From Vibrio ziniensis (GTDB lineage Bacteria; Pseudomonadota; Gammaproteobacteria; Enterobacterales; Vibrionaceae), in assembly GCF_011064285.1 (NCBI RefSeq), contig NZ_CP049331.1:248001-312000 (forward strand): 64,000 nt of DNA, written 5' to 3'. Both the position numbers and the translations under genes were made by a program. This document shows, piece after piece, positions 22,306 to 32,026 of the stretch (position 1 is its first letter; each line of letters begins with the position of its first letter). Below the pieces are notes generated by a model that ran no database searches, was not told the origin of the DNA, and saw nothing but the letters and a program-made list of their open reading frames with translations.

Positions 22306-22838
22306 GAAACAAATTCGGTTGCCGGTTGCTGCTGTGTATTGGAATGTTTGGCTGTCAGGCAAATGAAGACTCTCTGACCGAATACGTTGGGCAAGTCACA
22401 TTCGATAGTCACAAAAGTATCGTTCCTCCAAACCCCAGAGTGCCTGTTGAAGCATTCATCTACGAGAACACAAGCTCAAGACAACCTTTCGAATTACCTA
22501 GAGAAGCGGAAACTCAAAGCCAAGCTGTGGAAAATAAAGAATGTAATCAGCCTGTCACTCGTATTGCAAAAGATCCTTTAGAGCAATTTGCTTTAAGCCA
22601 GTTGAACTTTAAAGGCGTGATAAGTAATGGCAAAAGTATATCGGCATTGATTCAGACGACAGATGGAAAACTATTCTATGCCGAACAAGGCCAGTACATC
22701 GGCTTGAATCATGGAAAAATTACGCAAATAAGTCAGTCCAATTTACTGATATCAGAATCGATAGTTGATGGTTCTGGTTGTTGGCAACATCGCAGGGAGA
22801 AATTGGCTCTGCAGCAAAGAGAACATATTGATGGCTAA
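22302..22838 (+). CDS. pilP: type IV pilus lipoprotein PilP
   Basis: Lipoprotein that links the PilNO complex to the PilQ secretin. The N terminus has a short hydrophobic signal and a lipobox-like MFGC with the acylated cysteine predicted at residue 18; this box is weaker than consensus. The C-terminal half (LNFKGVI, YIGLNHGKI) is the beta domain that binds PilQ. 178 aa is the usual size. It overlaps pilO by 4 bp and pilQ by 8 bp. Confidence 0.9.
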   Translation: MRNKFGCRLLLCIGMFGCQANEDSLTEYVGQVTFDSHKSIVPPNPRVPVEAFIYENTSSRQPFELPREAETQSQAVENKECNQPVTRIAKDPLEQFALSQLNFKGVISNGKSISALIQTTDGKLFYAEQGQYIGLNHGKITQISQSNLLISESIVDGSGCWQHRREKLALQQREHIDG

Positions 22839-24243
22839 GAAAAGTTACTTAAGGATGATGGCTATAAAATGCTTGCTACTAGGCAGTTGCTGTGGATTTG
22901 TCTCTACGACACTGGCAGAGCAGGCAAGCGACATTAAATCTTCTGAGTTGGAGGCATATCCTCACGATAAACAATTTGTTTCTATCAATTTCCAAGATGT
23001 ACCGGTACGCAGAGTGCTTCAACTTCTTGCCGATTACCAGCGCTTCAATTTAATTGTTTCTGATTCTGTCGATGGAAATATTTCGCTACGTCTTGATAGT
23101 GTTTTGTGGGAAAAGGCACTCAATATCATTCTTGAAGCTAGAGGCTTGGATAAACGAATAGATGGCAATGTGATGCTGATTGCTTCCAAGAGTGAGTTGG
23201 ATTTACGGAAACAACAATATTTGGAAAAAGCGCGTATGGAAGAGGCGTTAGGTGACTTGCAATTTGATGTTATTGAAGTCAGTTTTGCTAAAGCTTCCGA
23301 CATCGCAGAGATGATAAATGGAACTGGCGTGGTTCGCATGCTCTCTGAGCGAGGCTCTATCAGTATTGATGAGAGAAGCAATGCGCTTTTAATTCGTGAG
23401 TTGCCAAAGAATATTGCGGTGATCCGGGAAATCGTGAAATCTTTGGACGTACCTGTAAAACAAGTTCAGATAGAAGCTCGAATCGTTACTGTCAATGAAG
23501 GTGATTTAGAGGAGCTAGGTGTTCGCTGGGGGTACACTTCAACGAATGGTAGCTTTACTTCTGGAAGTAGTATTGAGAGTAACTTGTATGCTACTGGGTT
23601 GTTAGAGTCAGATGAGAATCTTGATGCCGATAAGGGGTTAGTGCCGATTGACAACTTTTTAAATGTGAATTTGGCCGCAACAACGACAGGATCTTCAAGT
23701 ATTGCTTTCCAAGTCGCTAAATTGGGTGCTGATACCTTATTGGATTTGGAGCTATCAGCACTACAACGAGAATCTAAAGCTGAAATTATTTCTAGCCCAA
23801 GACTGATTACCACCAATAAAAAACCTGCTTATATTGAGCAGGGGACAGAGTTACCTTACTTGGAAGCCTCTTCCAGTGGCGCAACTACAGTGGCATTTAG
23901 AAAAGCGGTACTGAGCCTAATGGTGACACCGCAAATTACCTCGGACAACCGTTTGGTTCTCGATCTTAGCGTGACTCAAGACCGTGTAGGAGATGTCGTA
24001 AAAACGGGGACTGGTGAAGCCGTCGCCATTAATACTCAGAGAATCGAAACGCAGGTACTAGTAAATAACGGTGAAACAGTCGTGTTAGGTGGTATTTTTC
24101 AACACAGTGTAAACAGCTCAGTTGAGAAAGTACCTTTGTTAGGCGATCTTCCGCTATTAGGTGCTTTATTCCGCCGAAGCTACGAAAAAATGGGTAGAAG
24201 TGAGTTATTAATATTTGTTACACCTAAGGTGGTTATTCAATAA
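22831..24243 (+). CDS. pilQ: type IV pilus secretin PilQ (short form)
   Basis: Outer-membrane channel through which the pilus passes and, during transformation, DNA enters. I place the start at the ATG 22831 (470 aa; signal peptide about 1-28). After it come the STN domain (NFQDVPVRRVLQLLADYQ, about 52-100), an N1 domain and the secretin domain (about 260-470) ending VPLLGDLPLLGALFRR. PilQ proteins of Pseudomonas or Neisseria exceed 700 aa and carry N-terminal AMIN domains; none is seen here, so in layout it resembles HofQ. No frame disruption explains the shortness. Confidence 0.92.
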   Translation: MAKKSYLRMMAIKCLLLGSCCGFVSTTLAEQASDIKSSELEAYPHDKQFVSINFQDVPVRRVLQLLADYQRFNLIVSDSVDGNISLRLDSVLWEKALNIILEARGLDKRIDGNVMLIASKSELDLRKQQYLEKARMEEALGDLQFDVIEVSFAKASDIAEMINGTGVVRMLSERGSISIDERSNALLIRELPKNIAVIREIVKSLDVPVKQVQIEARIVTVNEGDLEELGVRWGYTSTNGSFTSGSSIESNLYATGLLESDENLDADKGLVPIDNFLNVNLAATTTGSSSIAFQVAKLGADTLLDLELSALQRESKAEIISSPRLITTNKKPAYIEQGTELPYLEASSSGATTVAFRKAVLSLMVTPQITSDNRLVLDLSVTQDRVGDVVKTGTGEAVAINTQRIETQVLVNNGETVVLGGIFQHSVNSSVEKVPLLGDLPLLGALFRRSYEKMGRSELLIFVTPKVVIQ

Positions 24244-24429
24244 CTTATCGCTATTATTCATTATGAAGAAAAATTAAAGTTGCATTAGTGCCACCAGATC
24301 TAGATAATTTCGGGTCTTATCACGAAATATCTGTGAGGAATAGGTGCCACAAGCATTCCTATCGTTGACTTATGTCCGGCGAATTTTGTGGCGATGTCAT
24401 TGAATTAACGTTGTAAATTACTGCTAAAC

Positions 24430-24951
24430 ATGGCTGAGAAACGCAATATTTTTCTTGTCGGTCCTATGGGCGCCGGCAAAAGTACAATTGGTCGACACCT
24501 AGCTCAACAACTGCATATGGAGTTCGTAGACTCTGATACAGTTATCGAAGAGCGCACTGGTGCTGATATCGCATGGGTATTCGATGTTGAAGGTGAAGAA
24601 GGTTTCCGCAAGCGCGAAGAAACTGTAATCAACGACCTCACTGAACAACAGGGTATCGTTCTAGCGACTGGTGGTGGCTCTGTATTGAGCAAAGAAAACC
24701 GTAACCGCCTATCTGCACGTGGTATTGTCGTATATTTAGAAACCACCATTGAAAAGCAACTTGCTCGCACCAACCGCGACAAAAAGCGTCCATTACTACA
24801 GACGGACTGCCCGCGAGAAGTTTTAGAGAGTCTAGCTGATGGTCGTAACCCTCTGTATGAAGAGATCGCGGACATTACCGTGCGTACAGATGATCAAAGT
24901 GCAAAAGTGGTAGCCAATCAGATCGTAAAAATGCTAGAAGAACATAACTAA
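24430..24951 (+). CDS. aroK: shikimate kinase I
   Basis: Phosphorylates shikimate at O3 in the pathway to chorismate. Walker [10 protein letters not shown] lies at residues 11-19, the shikimate-binding DSDTVIEE follows, and the GGGS loop and lid (RDKKRPLL) are present in 173 aa. The start matches the [19 protein letters not shown] beginning of E. coli AroK although the upstream sequence has only a weak ribosome site. First gene of the aroKB-damX-dam-rpe-gph-trpS cluster. A small stem ATTTCG/CGAAAT lies in the leader. Confidence 0.96.
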   Translation: MAEKRNIFLVGPMGAGKSTIGRHLAQQLHMEFVDSDTVIEERTGADIAWVFDVEGEEGFRKREETVINDLTEQQGIVLATGGGSVLSKENRNRLSARGIVVYLETTIEKQLARTNRDKKRPLLQTDCPREVLESLADGRNPLYEEIADITVRTDDQSAKVVANQIVKMLEEHN

Positions 24952-24978
24952 TTTGTTCTTTTTATTGGAGTGCAGACC

Positions 24979-26064
24979 ATGGAACGGATCACGGTCAGCT
25001 TAGGTGAACGTAGCTACCCTATCTCAATTGGTGCCGGATTGTTTAATGATCCGGCTCTTCTTTCTCTTTCCGCAAAACAAAAAGTTGTTGTCATCACGAA
25101 TCATACAGTGGCTCCATTGTATGCGGATAAGATAACAGCACTACTCGACCAAAAAGGTTGCATCAGTTCAGTACTAGAGCTGCCTGATGGTGAGAAATAT
25201 AAAACCTTAGAAACGTTCAATACGGTTTTGAGCTTCCTGCTTGAACATAACCATAGCCGAGATGTTGTCATTATCGCTTTGGGTGGTGGTGTTATCGGTG
25301 ATTTAGTCGGTTTTGCTGCGTCGTGTTATCAACGTGGTGTCGATTTTATTCAAATACCGACCACACTGCTTTCTCAAGTGGATTCTTCTGTGGGTGGTAA
25401 AACCGCAGTTAACCATCCGCTGGGCAAGAACATGATTGGTGCATTTTACCAACCGAAAGCGGTCATCATTGACACAGACTGCCTTGCGACTCTTCCTGAG
25501 CGAGAATTCGCCGCAGGCATGGCTGAAGTTATCAAGTATGGTATTATCTACGACGAAGCTTTTTTCGTTTGGTTAGAACAACATATGGATGAACTGTATG
25601 AGTTGGATGAACAAGCTCTGACGTACGCAATTGCGCGTTGTTGCCAGATTAAAGCGGAAGTTGTTGCTCAAGATGAAAAGGAATCAGGCATTCGTGCCTT
25701 GTTGAATTTAGGTCATACCTTTGGTCATGCGATAGAAGCGGAACTTGGGTATGGTAACTGGTTGCATGGTGAAGCGGTTTCTGCAGGTACCATGATGGCA
25801 GCCAAAACGGCTCAACTACAAGGTTTAATTACCCAGCAACAAGTTGAGAGAATCCTATCTATATTTAAAAGAGCAAAATTGCCGGTACATACCCCAGAAA
25901 GTATGTCTTTCGATGATTTCATGAAACACATGATGCGCGATAAAAAGGTGTTAGCGGGTGAATTACGTTTGGTATTACCAACCAGCATTGGTACATCTGA
26001 CGTAGTGAAAGGCGTACCGGAAACCATTATTGAGCAGGCAATAGATTATTGCCGTACCTTTTAG
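24979..26064 (+). CDS. aroB: 3-dehydroquinate synthase
   Basis: Converts DAHP to 3-dehydroquinate, the second step of the shikimate pathway, with NAD+ and a divalent metal. The motifs are [13 protein letters not shown] (NAD binding), [12 protein letters not shown] and the metal-ligand histidines in [11 protein letters not shown]. From the ATG at 24979 it is 361 aa; GGAG is 8 bp upstream. The GTG at 24970 would overlap the ribosome site and was rejected. It follows aroK by 27 bp. Confidence 0.96.
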   Translation: MERITVSLGERSYPISIGAGLFNDPALLSLSAKQKVVVITNHTVAPLYADKITALLDQKGCISSVLELPDGEKYKTLETFNTVLSFLLEHNHSRDVVIIALGGGVIGDLVGFAASCYQRGVDFIQIPTTLLSQVDSSVGGKTAVNHPLGKNMIGAFYQPKAVIIDTDCLATLPEREFAAGMAEVIKYGIIYDEAFFVWLEQHMDELYELDEQALTYAIARCCQIKAEVVAQDEKESGIRALLNLGHTFGHAIEAELGYGNWLHGEAVSAGTMMAAKTAQLQGLITQQQVERILSIFKRAKLPVHTPESMSFDDFMKHMMRDKKVLAGELRLVLPTSIGTSDVVKGVPETIIEQAIDYCRTF

Positions 26065-26111
26065 TTTGGTAGTTACCCTTAGGGTAATGCTGTTTGCCTT
26101 TAGGATGAATG

Positions 26112-27632
26112 ATGAATTGGGCACATGTGCTGGAGTTAGATTCTCAGACTGAGTTATTGGAGCGTTTGCATCTTCTGACTCGTTTTAGCTCAAATTTGAT
26201 CAACGTGTGTGGTAGCCAAGGTGCAGGGAAATCTTGGCTAGCGCAGCGCTACCTAGAAGCATGGGCGAATGATAAAAATCAGTCATTACTCATGTGTCAT
26301 CCTAATCAAGACGACGAACAACGCCGGATTACTATTCTCTCTCAGCTAAGCTCTGAATCTCTTTTTAATCCCAAAGACTCTCTTGTTGAAAGTTTTTCAC
26401 ATCTATTTGAACAAACCCACTGTGATATTGTTGTTGTCATCGATGATGCGCACTTGCTGTCTGAAACATTGGTCTCTGAATTGTGGATGTGGATCCTAGA
26501 ATCTCAAGCTAATCCTCTCTGGACAGTGAATGTAGTATTGTTTACGCAATCTACTGGTTTAGATGCACTTTTAACTCGTTTAAGCTATGGTCAAGAACAC
26601 AAACCTGTTGATTTAGAAGTTGAAATCCTTAGCCATGATGAGGCTGACCGTTTGTTTGAACAACGCGTAATGCGCTATGTCGATGATGAACATGAACGTC
26701 GTGTAAGGGCTGCTTATCGAAAAGTAAAACGCTTACCAGGAGAGATTATGGCGTTGGGAGAACAGAAAATGGAAAAACGTATTGTGATTCGCTCGATTAT
26801 AGGTTCGCCAGTGAACGCAATTTTATTAGTACTTATCGTGCTACTCTTGATCGGCGCTGGGTACTGGTGGTGGCTTTCTCAACCATCTCCAAACGATAGA
26901 GCACAGCAATTGACTCTAGCTAAAGAGCAAACAGCCATTCCAACACTAAGCGAACCAAGTCCGCTTGTGGATCCAAACAATAGCGCGGGTTCTTCTCCAT
27001 CTTCTCCAGTCAATAGCGGTATTGTTGATGATTCTGCAGCCCTTCCACCTGATGTTATTGAAGTAAAAGAAGGTGTGGGGATGTCTGATAATGAGCAGCA
27101 GCGTGTAGTGATCACCTCTGATGTGGTGGATGCTTTGTTAGAAGGTAAGCCAGAGAAGACTGATACCTCTAAGATTGACAATCTAGTGGAAAAATCTTCT
27201 GTACCTCAAACATCATCAGTGTCTCAAACCACCACAGCAGCAACACCTACGCAAACGGTGGATATTGAACAGCCTAAACAAGCTGAGCCAGCACCAGTGG
27301 TAGAAACTCCGCCTGAAGTGAAAATCACCTTCTCGTATGCGAGAGAAGAGCTTAAAGCTATGTCTCCTCGTAGTTATACCTTGCAATTGGCTGCGGTTAA
27401 TACACTTCCTGATGCGCAGCGTTTTATTGACCAGTATCAGCTACAAGGGAAGGTAAATGTTTACCCAACATTAAGAAATGGTGTGGAGTGGTACATTATT
27501 ACCTATAGCAACTATCCCACTATTCAGTTGGCGAGAGATGCAGTAGAAACCTTGTCAAAACCTTTGCAACAACTTGGACCTTGGGCAAAATCTTTAAGCC
27601 AAGTGCATAGAGAGATCGATCGTGCGAAATAA
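26112..27632 (+). CDS. damX: DamX, SPOR-domain cell division protein
   Basis: Bitopic division protein recruited to the septum by its C-terminal SPOR domain, which binds denuded glycan strands. The N-terminal half (about 1-220) is an AAA-like domain with Walker A GSQGAGKS and Walker B VVVIDDAH. Then come one membrane segment (about 233-256, rich in Leu and Trp), a Pro/Ser/Thr-rich periplasmic linker and the SPOR domain (about 410-495). Two ATGs adjoin; AGGA favours the second (26112) over 26109. It lies between aroB and dam as in E. coli. Confidence 0.9.
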   Translation: MNWAHVLELDSQTELLERLHLLTRFSSNLINVCGSQGAGKSWLAQRYLEAWANDKNQSLLMCHPNQDDEQRRITILSQLSSESLFNPKDSLVESFSHLFEQTHCDIVVVIDDAHLLSETLVSELWMWILESQANPLWTVNVVLFTQSTGLDALLTRLSYGQEHKPVDLEVEILSHDEADRLFEQRVMRYVDDEHERRVRAAYRKVKRLPGEIMALGEQKMEKRIVIRSIIGSPVNAILLVLIVLLLIGAGYWWWLSQPSPNDRAQQLTLAKEQTAIPTLSEPSPLVDPNNSAGSSPSSPVNSGIVDDSAALPPDVIEVKEGVGMSDNEQQRVVITSDVVDALLEGKPEKTDTSKIDNLVEKSSVPQTSSVSQTTTAATPTQTVDIEQPKQAEPAPVVETPPEVKITFSYAREELKAMSPRSYTLQLAAVNTLPDAQRFIDQYQLQGKVNVYPTLRNGVEWYIITYSNYPTIQLARDAVETLSKPLQQLGPWAKSLSQVHREIDRAK

Positions 27633-27702
27633 ACCTGAGCTCGCTCATAAAATATGTTACATTTCGCAGCCTTATTTTTGTGGTGATGAATTAGAGCAGT
27701 AG

Positions 27703-28524
27703 ATGAAGAAGCAGCGTGCCTTTCTGAAATGGGCTGGTGGTAAATATGGCCTAGTCGAAGACATCCAACGCCACTTACCATCTGCTGAACAGTTGGTTGA
27801 GCCATTTGTTGGTGCCGGTTCCATATTCTTGAACACAGAGTATGAGCACTACCTATTGGCCGATATTAACCCAGATCTGGTCAATCTTTACAATCTGCTC
27901 AAAGAGAATCCACAGCAGTACATTTCAGAATCCAAACGTTGGTTTGTGGCTGATAACAACCGCAAAGAGTTTTATCTGGATGTTCGTTCTCAGTTCAATC
28001 GATCTGATGATGTTTTGTATCGTTCATTGGCATTTCTATACATGAACCGTTTTGGCTTTAACGGCCTTTGTCGTTACAACAAAAAAGGCGGATTTAACGT
28101 TCCGTTTGGTTCATATAAGAAGCCTTACTTTCCTGAATCAGAGTTAGAATTCTTTGCTGAAAAGGCGCAGAAGGCGACGTTTATCTGTACGGGGTATGAA
28201 GAAACATTCCGTCGGGCAGGCGCAAGCAGTGTGATTTATTGCGATCCACCGTATGCGCCATTGTCAAATACGGCGAATTTCACTTCTTATGCCGGAGCCG
28301 GCTTTACGCTTGACGATCAAGCTGCTCTGGCGGACATTGCGGAGAAAACCGCAAGTGAGCGCAATATCCCAGTATTGATATCAAACCACGATACAATTTT
28401 AACTCGTCGCCTCTATAACGGTGCGCAATTAAATGTGGTCAAAGTGAAACGTACTATTAGCCGCAATGGTTCAGGCCGTAATAAAGTGGATGAATTGCTG
28501 GCACTGTTTAAAGCTCGCTCTTAA
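27703..28524 (+). CDS. dam: DNA adenine methylase (GATC-specific)
   Basis: Methylates N6 of adenine in GATC, which directs mismatch repair and replication timing; it is essential in V. cholerae, where chromosome 2 initiation needs it. The 273 residues have the SAM-binding FVGAGS motif (about residues 32-37), the catalytic DPPY (about 181-184) and FLKWAGGK at the N terminus. Chromosomal setting (damX-dam-rpe) marks it as the housekeeping enzyme and not part of a restriction or phage module. Confidence 0.97.
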   Translation: MKKQRAFLKWAGGKYGLVEDIQRHLPSAEQLVEPFVGAGSIFLNTEYEHYLLADINPDLVNLYNLLKENPQQYISESKRWFVADNNRKEFYLDVRSQFNRSDDVLYRSLAFLYMNRFGFNGLCRYNKKGGFNVPFGSYKKPYFPESELEFFAEKAQKATFICTGYEETFRRAGASSVIYCDPPYAPLSNTANFTSYAGAGFTLDDQAALADIAEKTASERNIPVLISNHDTILTRRLYNGAQLNVVKVKRTISRNGSGRNKVDELLALFKARS

Positions 28525-28539
28525 TTTCTTTACACTAAG

Positions 28540-28584
28540 TTTTGGGAAGGTTGGATACTCATTATCTTCCCAAAATGACCTTCC
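28540..28584 (+). other. mutually exclusive hairpins between dam and rpe
   Basis: TTTTGGGAAG (28540-28549) is perfectly complementary to CTTCCCAAAA (28566-28575). The overlapping GGAAGGT (28545-28551) is instead complementary to ACCTTCC (28578-28584). The two stems cannot form together. No T-run follows the first. This may be a processing site or an attenuation structure ahead of rpe. Confidence 0.4.
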
Positions 28585-28689
28585 TTAGAAAAACCAAAAA
28601 ACCTTAACGCTAGGATCTCCAGCCTCCCTTAGGTAGAATGACGCACACATTGTGTTCAGCTTGCATTCAATAAGCCTAAGAGGTCAGGT

Positions 28690-29364
28690 ATGAAAGATTT
28701 TCTCATTGCTCCATCCATTCTTTCCGCAGATTTAGCTCGTCTGGGAGAAGACGTCGAAAAAGCGCTCGCAGCAGGTGCTGACGTGGTGCATTTTGATGTG
28801 ATGGATAATCACTATGTACCTAACCTGACCTTTGGCGCCCCGATTTGTAAAGCGCTGCGTGACTATGGCATTACTGCACCAATTGATGTGCATTTGATGG
28901 TGAAGCCGGTCGATCGCATCATCCCTGATTTTGCAAAAGCGGGGGCATCTATGATTACTTTCCACGTGGAAGCGTCAGAACACGTTGATCGCACACTGCA
29001 ACTGATTAAAGAACACGGCTGTAAAGCGGGCGTTGTTTTAAATCCAGCAACATCATTAAGCCACTTAGATTATCTGATGGATAAAGTAGATATGATTCTG
29101 CTTATGTCAGTAAACCCAGGTTTTGGTGGTCAGTCGTTCATCCCACATACACTGGATAAACTTCGCGCAGTGCGTAAGTTGATTGATGAAAGTGGTCGTG
29201 ATATCCGCCTAGAAGTGGATGGTGGCGTTAAAGTAGAAAACATTCGTGAAATTGCTGAAGCTGGCGCGGATATGTTTGTTGCGGGTTCAGCGATTTTTGA
29301 TCAACCAGACTACAAAGCAGTCATTGATGATATGCGCGCCGAACTGGCTCGTGTTGAAAAATAA
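28690..29364 (+). CDS. rpe: ribulose-phosphate 3-epimerase
   Basis: Interconverts ribulose 5-phosphate and xylulose 5-phosphate in the pentose phosphate pathway. A TIM-barrel of 224 aa: [13 protein letters not shown] at the N terminus, [12 protein letters not shown] with metal and catalytic aspartate, [10 protein letters not shown] and VDGGV (second aspartate and phosphate loops). It is followed at 36 bp by gph. The dam-rpe-gph-trpS order is that of E. coli. Confidence 0.97.
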   Translation: MKDFLIAPSILSADLARLGEDVEKALAAGADVVHFDVMDNHYVPNLTFGAPICKALRDYGITAPIDVHLMVKPVDRIIPDFAKAGASMITFHVEASEHVDRTLQLIKEHGCKAGVVLNPATSLSHLDYLMDKVDMILLMSVNPGFGGQSFIPHTLDKLRAVRKLIDESGRDIRLEVDGGVKVENIREIAEAGADMFVAGSAIFDQPDYKAVIDDMRAELARVEK

Positions 29365-29400
29365 TTATTAATAAAAAAGAGAAAGTTAGGGAAGTCGATA

Positions 29401-30081
29401 GTGAAGAAAATTAAGCTGATAGCTTTTGATTTAGATGGCACGTTATTGGATAGCGTTCCAGATTTGGCTGTAGCAGCAGACCAAGCAGTACAAGCGTTGG
29501 GTTACCCTGGTGTAACAGAAGTTGAAGTGAGAGATTACGTTGGTAATGGTGCCGATATTCTTATTGGACGATCCCTAAGCCGTAACCTTGTTGTTGACCC
29601 TGCCTTGGATAAAGCCGTACATGCCAAAGCTCGAGAGCTGTTTGACGATTTTTATGAAAAGACCGGTCACAAACTTAGCCACTTATACAGTAATGTAAAA
29701 GAGACTTTATCATCTCTACATCAAGCGGGTTTTACTTTGGCGTTGGTGACCAACAAACCGTCTAAATTTGTTCCGCACGTGTTGGAACAGCATAATATTG
29801 CTCAGTTCTTTACTGACGTGATTGGCGGTGACACCTTCCCGAATAAAAAGCCTGACCCAATGGCTTTAAATTGGCTGTTGGAAAAGCACCAAGTTGATGC
29901 GAGCCAAATGCTAATGGTTGGTGATTCGAAGAACGACATCTTAGCGGCAAAAAATGCAGGTTGTGCATCATTTGGTTTAACTTACGGTTACAACCACGGT
30001 GAACCAATTGCCAATGCAAACCCAGATTATGTCGCTGATGATATTGCACAATTGCTCGATGTTGTTGCGGTTTCAGCATAA
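29401..30081 (+). CDS. gph: phosphoglycolate phosphatase
   Basis: HAD-superfamily phosphatase that removes 2-phosphoglycolate arising in DNA repair. It starts at GTG (AGGGAAG upstream) and has 226 aa: the nucleophile motif FDLDGTLLDS at residues 8-17, the helical cap domain, VTNKP (motif II), the motif III lysine in NKKPDP and MVGDSKNDI (motif IV). Confidence 0.93.
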   Translation: MKKIKLIAFDLDGTLLDSVPDLAVAADQAVQALGYPGVTEVEVRDYVGNGADILIGRSLSRNLVVDPALDKAVHAKARELFDDFYEKTGHKLSHLYSNVKETLSSLHQAGFTLALVTNKPSKFVPHVLEQHNIAQFFTDVIGGDTFPNKKPDPMALNWLLEKHQVDASQMLMVGDSKNDILAAKNAGCASFGLTYGYNHGEPIANANPDYVADDIAQLLDVVAVSA

Positions 30082-30132
30082 AAACTATTTTCTTAACTAG
30101 AAAAATACTCGTTAATGAGTACACTGCTAAAT

Positions 30133-30170
30133 CGCGCTGAAATAATCAGGTTGTAAACCGATTCAGCGCG
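30133..30170 (+). other. hairpin between gph and trpS
   Basis: CGCGCTGAA (30133-30141) and TTCAGCGCG (30162-30170) form a 9-bp stem with a 20-nt loop, followed by TTAGATTGTTTG. It is either a weak terminator for gph or a leader structure of trpS; no Trp-codon leader peptide is visible. Confidence 0.4.
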
Positions 30171-30219
30171 TTAGATTGTTTGACCTTATATTCTTATCTG
30201 TAACAAGGAAATCATACCC

Positions 30220-31239
30220 ATGAGCAAACCCATCGTATTGAGTGGTGTTCAGCCATCTGGCGAACTAAGTATCGGTAACTACTTGGGTGCTCTACGTCAA
30301 TGGCAACAAATGCAAGACGACTACGATTGCCAATACTGCGTTGTTGATTTACATGCAATTACGGTTCGTCAAGAGCCTAAAGCCCTGCATGAAGCAACTC
30401 TAGACGCATTGGCGATTTGTTTGGCAGTTGGTGTTGATCCGAAGAAGAGCACGCTTTTTGTTCAGTCTCATGTACCAGAGCATGCTCAACTTGGTTGGGT
30501 GTTGAACTGTTACACACAAATGGGTGAGCTGAGCCGTATGACTCAGTTTAAAGATAAATCAGAACGTTACGCGAACGACGTAAACGTCGGTTTGTTTGAT
30601 TACCCTGTACTCATGGCAGCAGATATTCTGCTTTATGGTGCACACCAAGTTCCAGTGGGCAGTGACCAGAAGCAACACTTAGAGTTGGCGCGTGATATCG
30701 CAACGCGTTTTAACAACATCTATTCGCCAGAAGCTCCAATCTTCACAATTCCAGAGCCGTACATTCCAACGGTAAACGCGCGTGTGATGAGCTTGCAAGA
30801 TGCGACCAAGAAAATGTCTAAATCAGACGATAACCGTAAAAACGTTATTACTCTGCTAGAAGACCCTAAGTCGATTATCAAGAAGATCAATAAAGCGCAA
30901 ACAGATACAGAGACACCACCACGTATTGCTCACGACGTTGAGAACAAAGCGGGTATTTCTAATCTAATGGGCTTGTACTCTGCTGCAACAGGTAAAACGT
31001 TTGCAGAGATCGAAGCGCAATATGCTGGCGTTGAAATGTATGGTCCGTTTAAGAAAGACGTCGGTGAAGCATTAGTGGCTATGCTTGAACCTGTACAGGC
31101 GGAATATGCACGTATTCGTAACGACCGCGAGTATTTAAACAGCGTAATGCGTGATGGTGCTGAGAAAGCATCGGCTCGTGCACTGCAAACGCTGAAGAAA
31201 GTATACGAAGCAGTAGGTTTTGTGACTCGTCCATACTAG
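30220..31239 (+). CDS. trpS: tryptophanyl-tRNA synthetase
   Basis: Class I aminoacyl-tRNA synthetase charging tRNA-Trp. 339 aa: HIGH-type signature [13 protein letters not shown] (with N in place of the second H, as usual in TrpRS) and [26 protein letters not shown] opens like the E. coli enzyme. Own ribosome site AAGGAA. A terminator follows 30 bp later and then an IS200-type element. Confidence 0.97.
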   Translation: MSKPIVLSGVQPSGELSIGNYLGALRQWQQMQDDYDCQYCVVDLHAITVRQEPKALHEATLDALAICLAVGVDPKKSTLFVQSHVPEHAQLGWVLNCYTQMGELSRMTQFKDKSERYANDVNVGLFDYPVLMAADILLYGAHQVPVGSDQKQHLELARDIATRFNNIYSPEAPIFTIPEPYIPTVNARVMSLQDATKKMSKSDDNRKNVITLLEDPKSIIKKINKAQTDTETPPRIAHDVENKAGISNLMGLYSAATGKTFAEIEAQYAGVEMYGPFKKDVGEALVAMLEPVQAEYARIRNDREYLNSVMRDGAEKASARALQTLKKVYEAVGFVTRPY

Positions 31240-31273
31240 ATTCGACTTTCGGCAAGAGTTGGAATAAACACGT

Positions 31274-31301
31274 AAGGCCAGCATTTGCTGGCCTTTGTTT
31301 T
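31274..31301 (+). terminator. terminator after trpS
   Basis: AGGCCAGC-ATTT-GCTGGCCT, a perfect 8-bp stem with a tetraloop, followed by TTGTTTTGT. Confidence 0.85.
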
Positions 31302-31366
31302 GTATAGAGAAAACCCCCAGCTAGGCTGGGGGTTCCGTAAAGCTTACAGCTATAAATCAGTTATAT

Positions 31367-31439
31367 AACCCCTTTCAATTTGATAAAAACGTCTTGTGGT
31401 CTGGCAACTACAAGAGTTAATTAAGAATTGAAAGGGGGT
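31367..31439 (+). promoter_or_regulatory. stem-loop hiding the tnpA ribosome-binding site
   Basis: CCCCTTTCAATT (31369-31380) is complementary to AATTGAAAGGGG (31426-31437), and the second arm contains the AAAGGGGG ribosome site for the transposase at 31444. A smaller stem CTTGT/ACAAG lies in the loop. Salmonella IS200 is known to keep transposase translation low by the same sort of 5' UTR sequestration; here it is inferred from sequence. Confidence 0.65.
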
Positions 31440-31443
31440 CCCA

Positions 31444-31905
31444 ATGGGGGACGAAAAGAGCTTAGCGCACACGCGCTGGAACTGTAAATACCACATAGTC
31501 TTTGCACCGAAATATAGAAGACAAGTGTTCTACGGAGAAAAACGTAGAGCAATAGGTGAAATATTGAGGAAACTATGTGAATGGAAAAATGTGAACATTC
31601 TTGAAGCGGAATGTTGCTCGGATCATATCCACATGCTTTTAGAAATACCGCCCAAAATGAGTGTTTCAGCGTTTATGGGGTATTTGAAAGGTAAAAGTAG
31701 CCTAATGCTTTATGAACGATTCGGGGATTTGAAGTTTAAATATCGGAATCGTGAGTTTTGGTGCCGAGGTTATTATGTAGATACGGTAGGTAAGAATACG
31801 AGCAAGATACAGAATTACATAAAGCACCAACTAGAGCAGGATAAAATGGGAGAGCAATTGTCGCTCCCGTATTCAGGTAGCCCGTTTGCGGGCCGCAGGA
31901 AATAG
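31444..31905 (+). CDS. tnpA: IS200/IS605-family Y1 transposase TnpA
   Basis: Single-strand DNA transposase of the HUH/Y1 type. The 153-aa chain has the HUH motif in SDHIHML (about residues 59-65) and the catalytic tyrosine in NYIKHQ (near residue 128), and looks intact. It carries an HTRWNCKYHIVFAPKYR start typical of the family. RAYT proteins share the fold but are longer and lie next to REP sequences; the flanking hairpins here point to a true IS200. Possibly still active. Confidence 0.95.
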   Translation: MGDEKSLAHTRWNCKYHIVFAPKYRRQVFYGEKRRAIGEILRKLCEWKNVNILEAECCSDHIHMLLEIPPKMSVSAFMGYLKGKSSLMLYERFGDLKFKYRNREFWCRGYYVDTVGKNTSKIQNYIKHQLEQDKMGEQLSLPYSGSPFAGRRK

Positions 31906-32026
31906 TCATATGCAAATGTCAGATCACTACGCGCCTGCTAGGGCGCTGCCAGTAGGAGAGCCTTATAGGCGCATATGAAAAACCACCGGCTATGCCGGTG
32001 GATACTTTTTTTTATCTGTTGTTTTG

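Larger units (their letters stand above)
31311..32008 (+). mobile_element. IS200/IS605-family insertion element, complete
   Basis: About 700 bp with a hairpin at each end: left AACCCCCAGC-TAG-GCTGGGGGTT (31312-31334), right CCACCGGC-TAT-GCCGGTGG (31983-32001). Such subterminal hairpins, recognised by a Y1 transposase as single strands, replace inverted repeats in this family. One transposase gene lies between them and there is no tnpB. Both hairpins have T-runs on the reverse strand, and the right one also on the forward strand, so they work as terminators that insulate the element. The exact ends and the target tetranucleotide cannot be fixed without an empty site. Confidence 0.85.

Noticed and set aside
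27703..28524. Dam as part of a restriction or phage defence module
   Set aside because: It lies in the conserved aroKB-damX-dam-rpe-gph-trpS cluster and no nuclease gene is present.
31444..31905. TnpA as a RAYT protein mobilising the palindromic repeats of this window
   Set aside because: The repeats end in TA-flanked inverted repeats, not REP hairpins with GTAG-like heads, and tnpA has its own IS200-type end hairpins.
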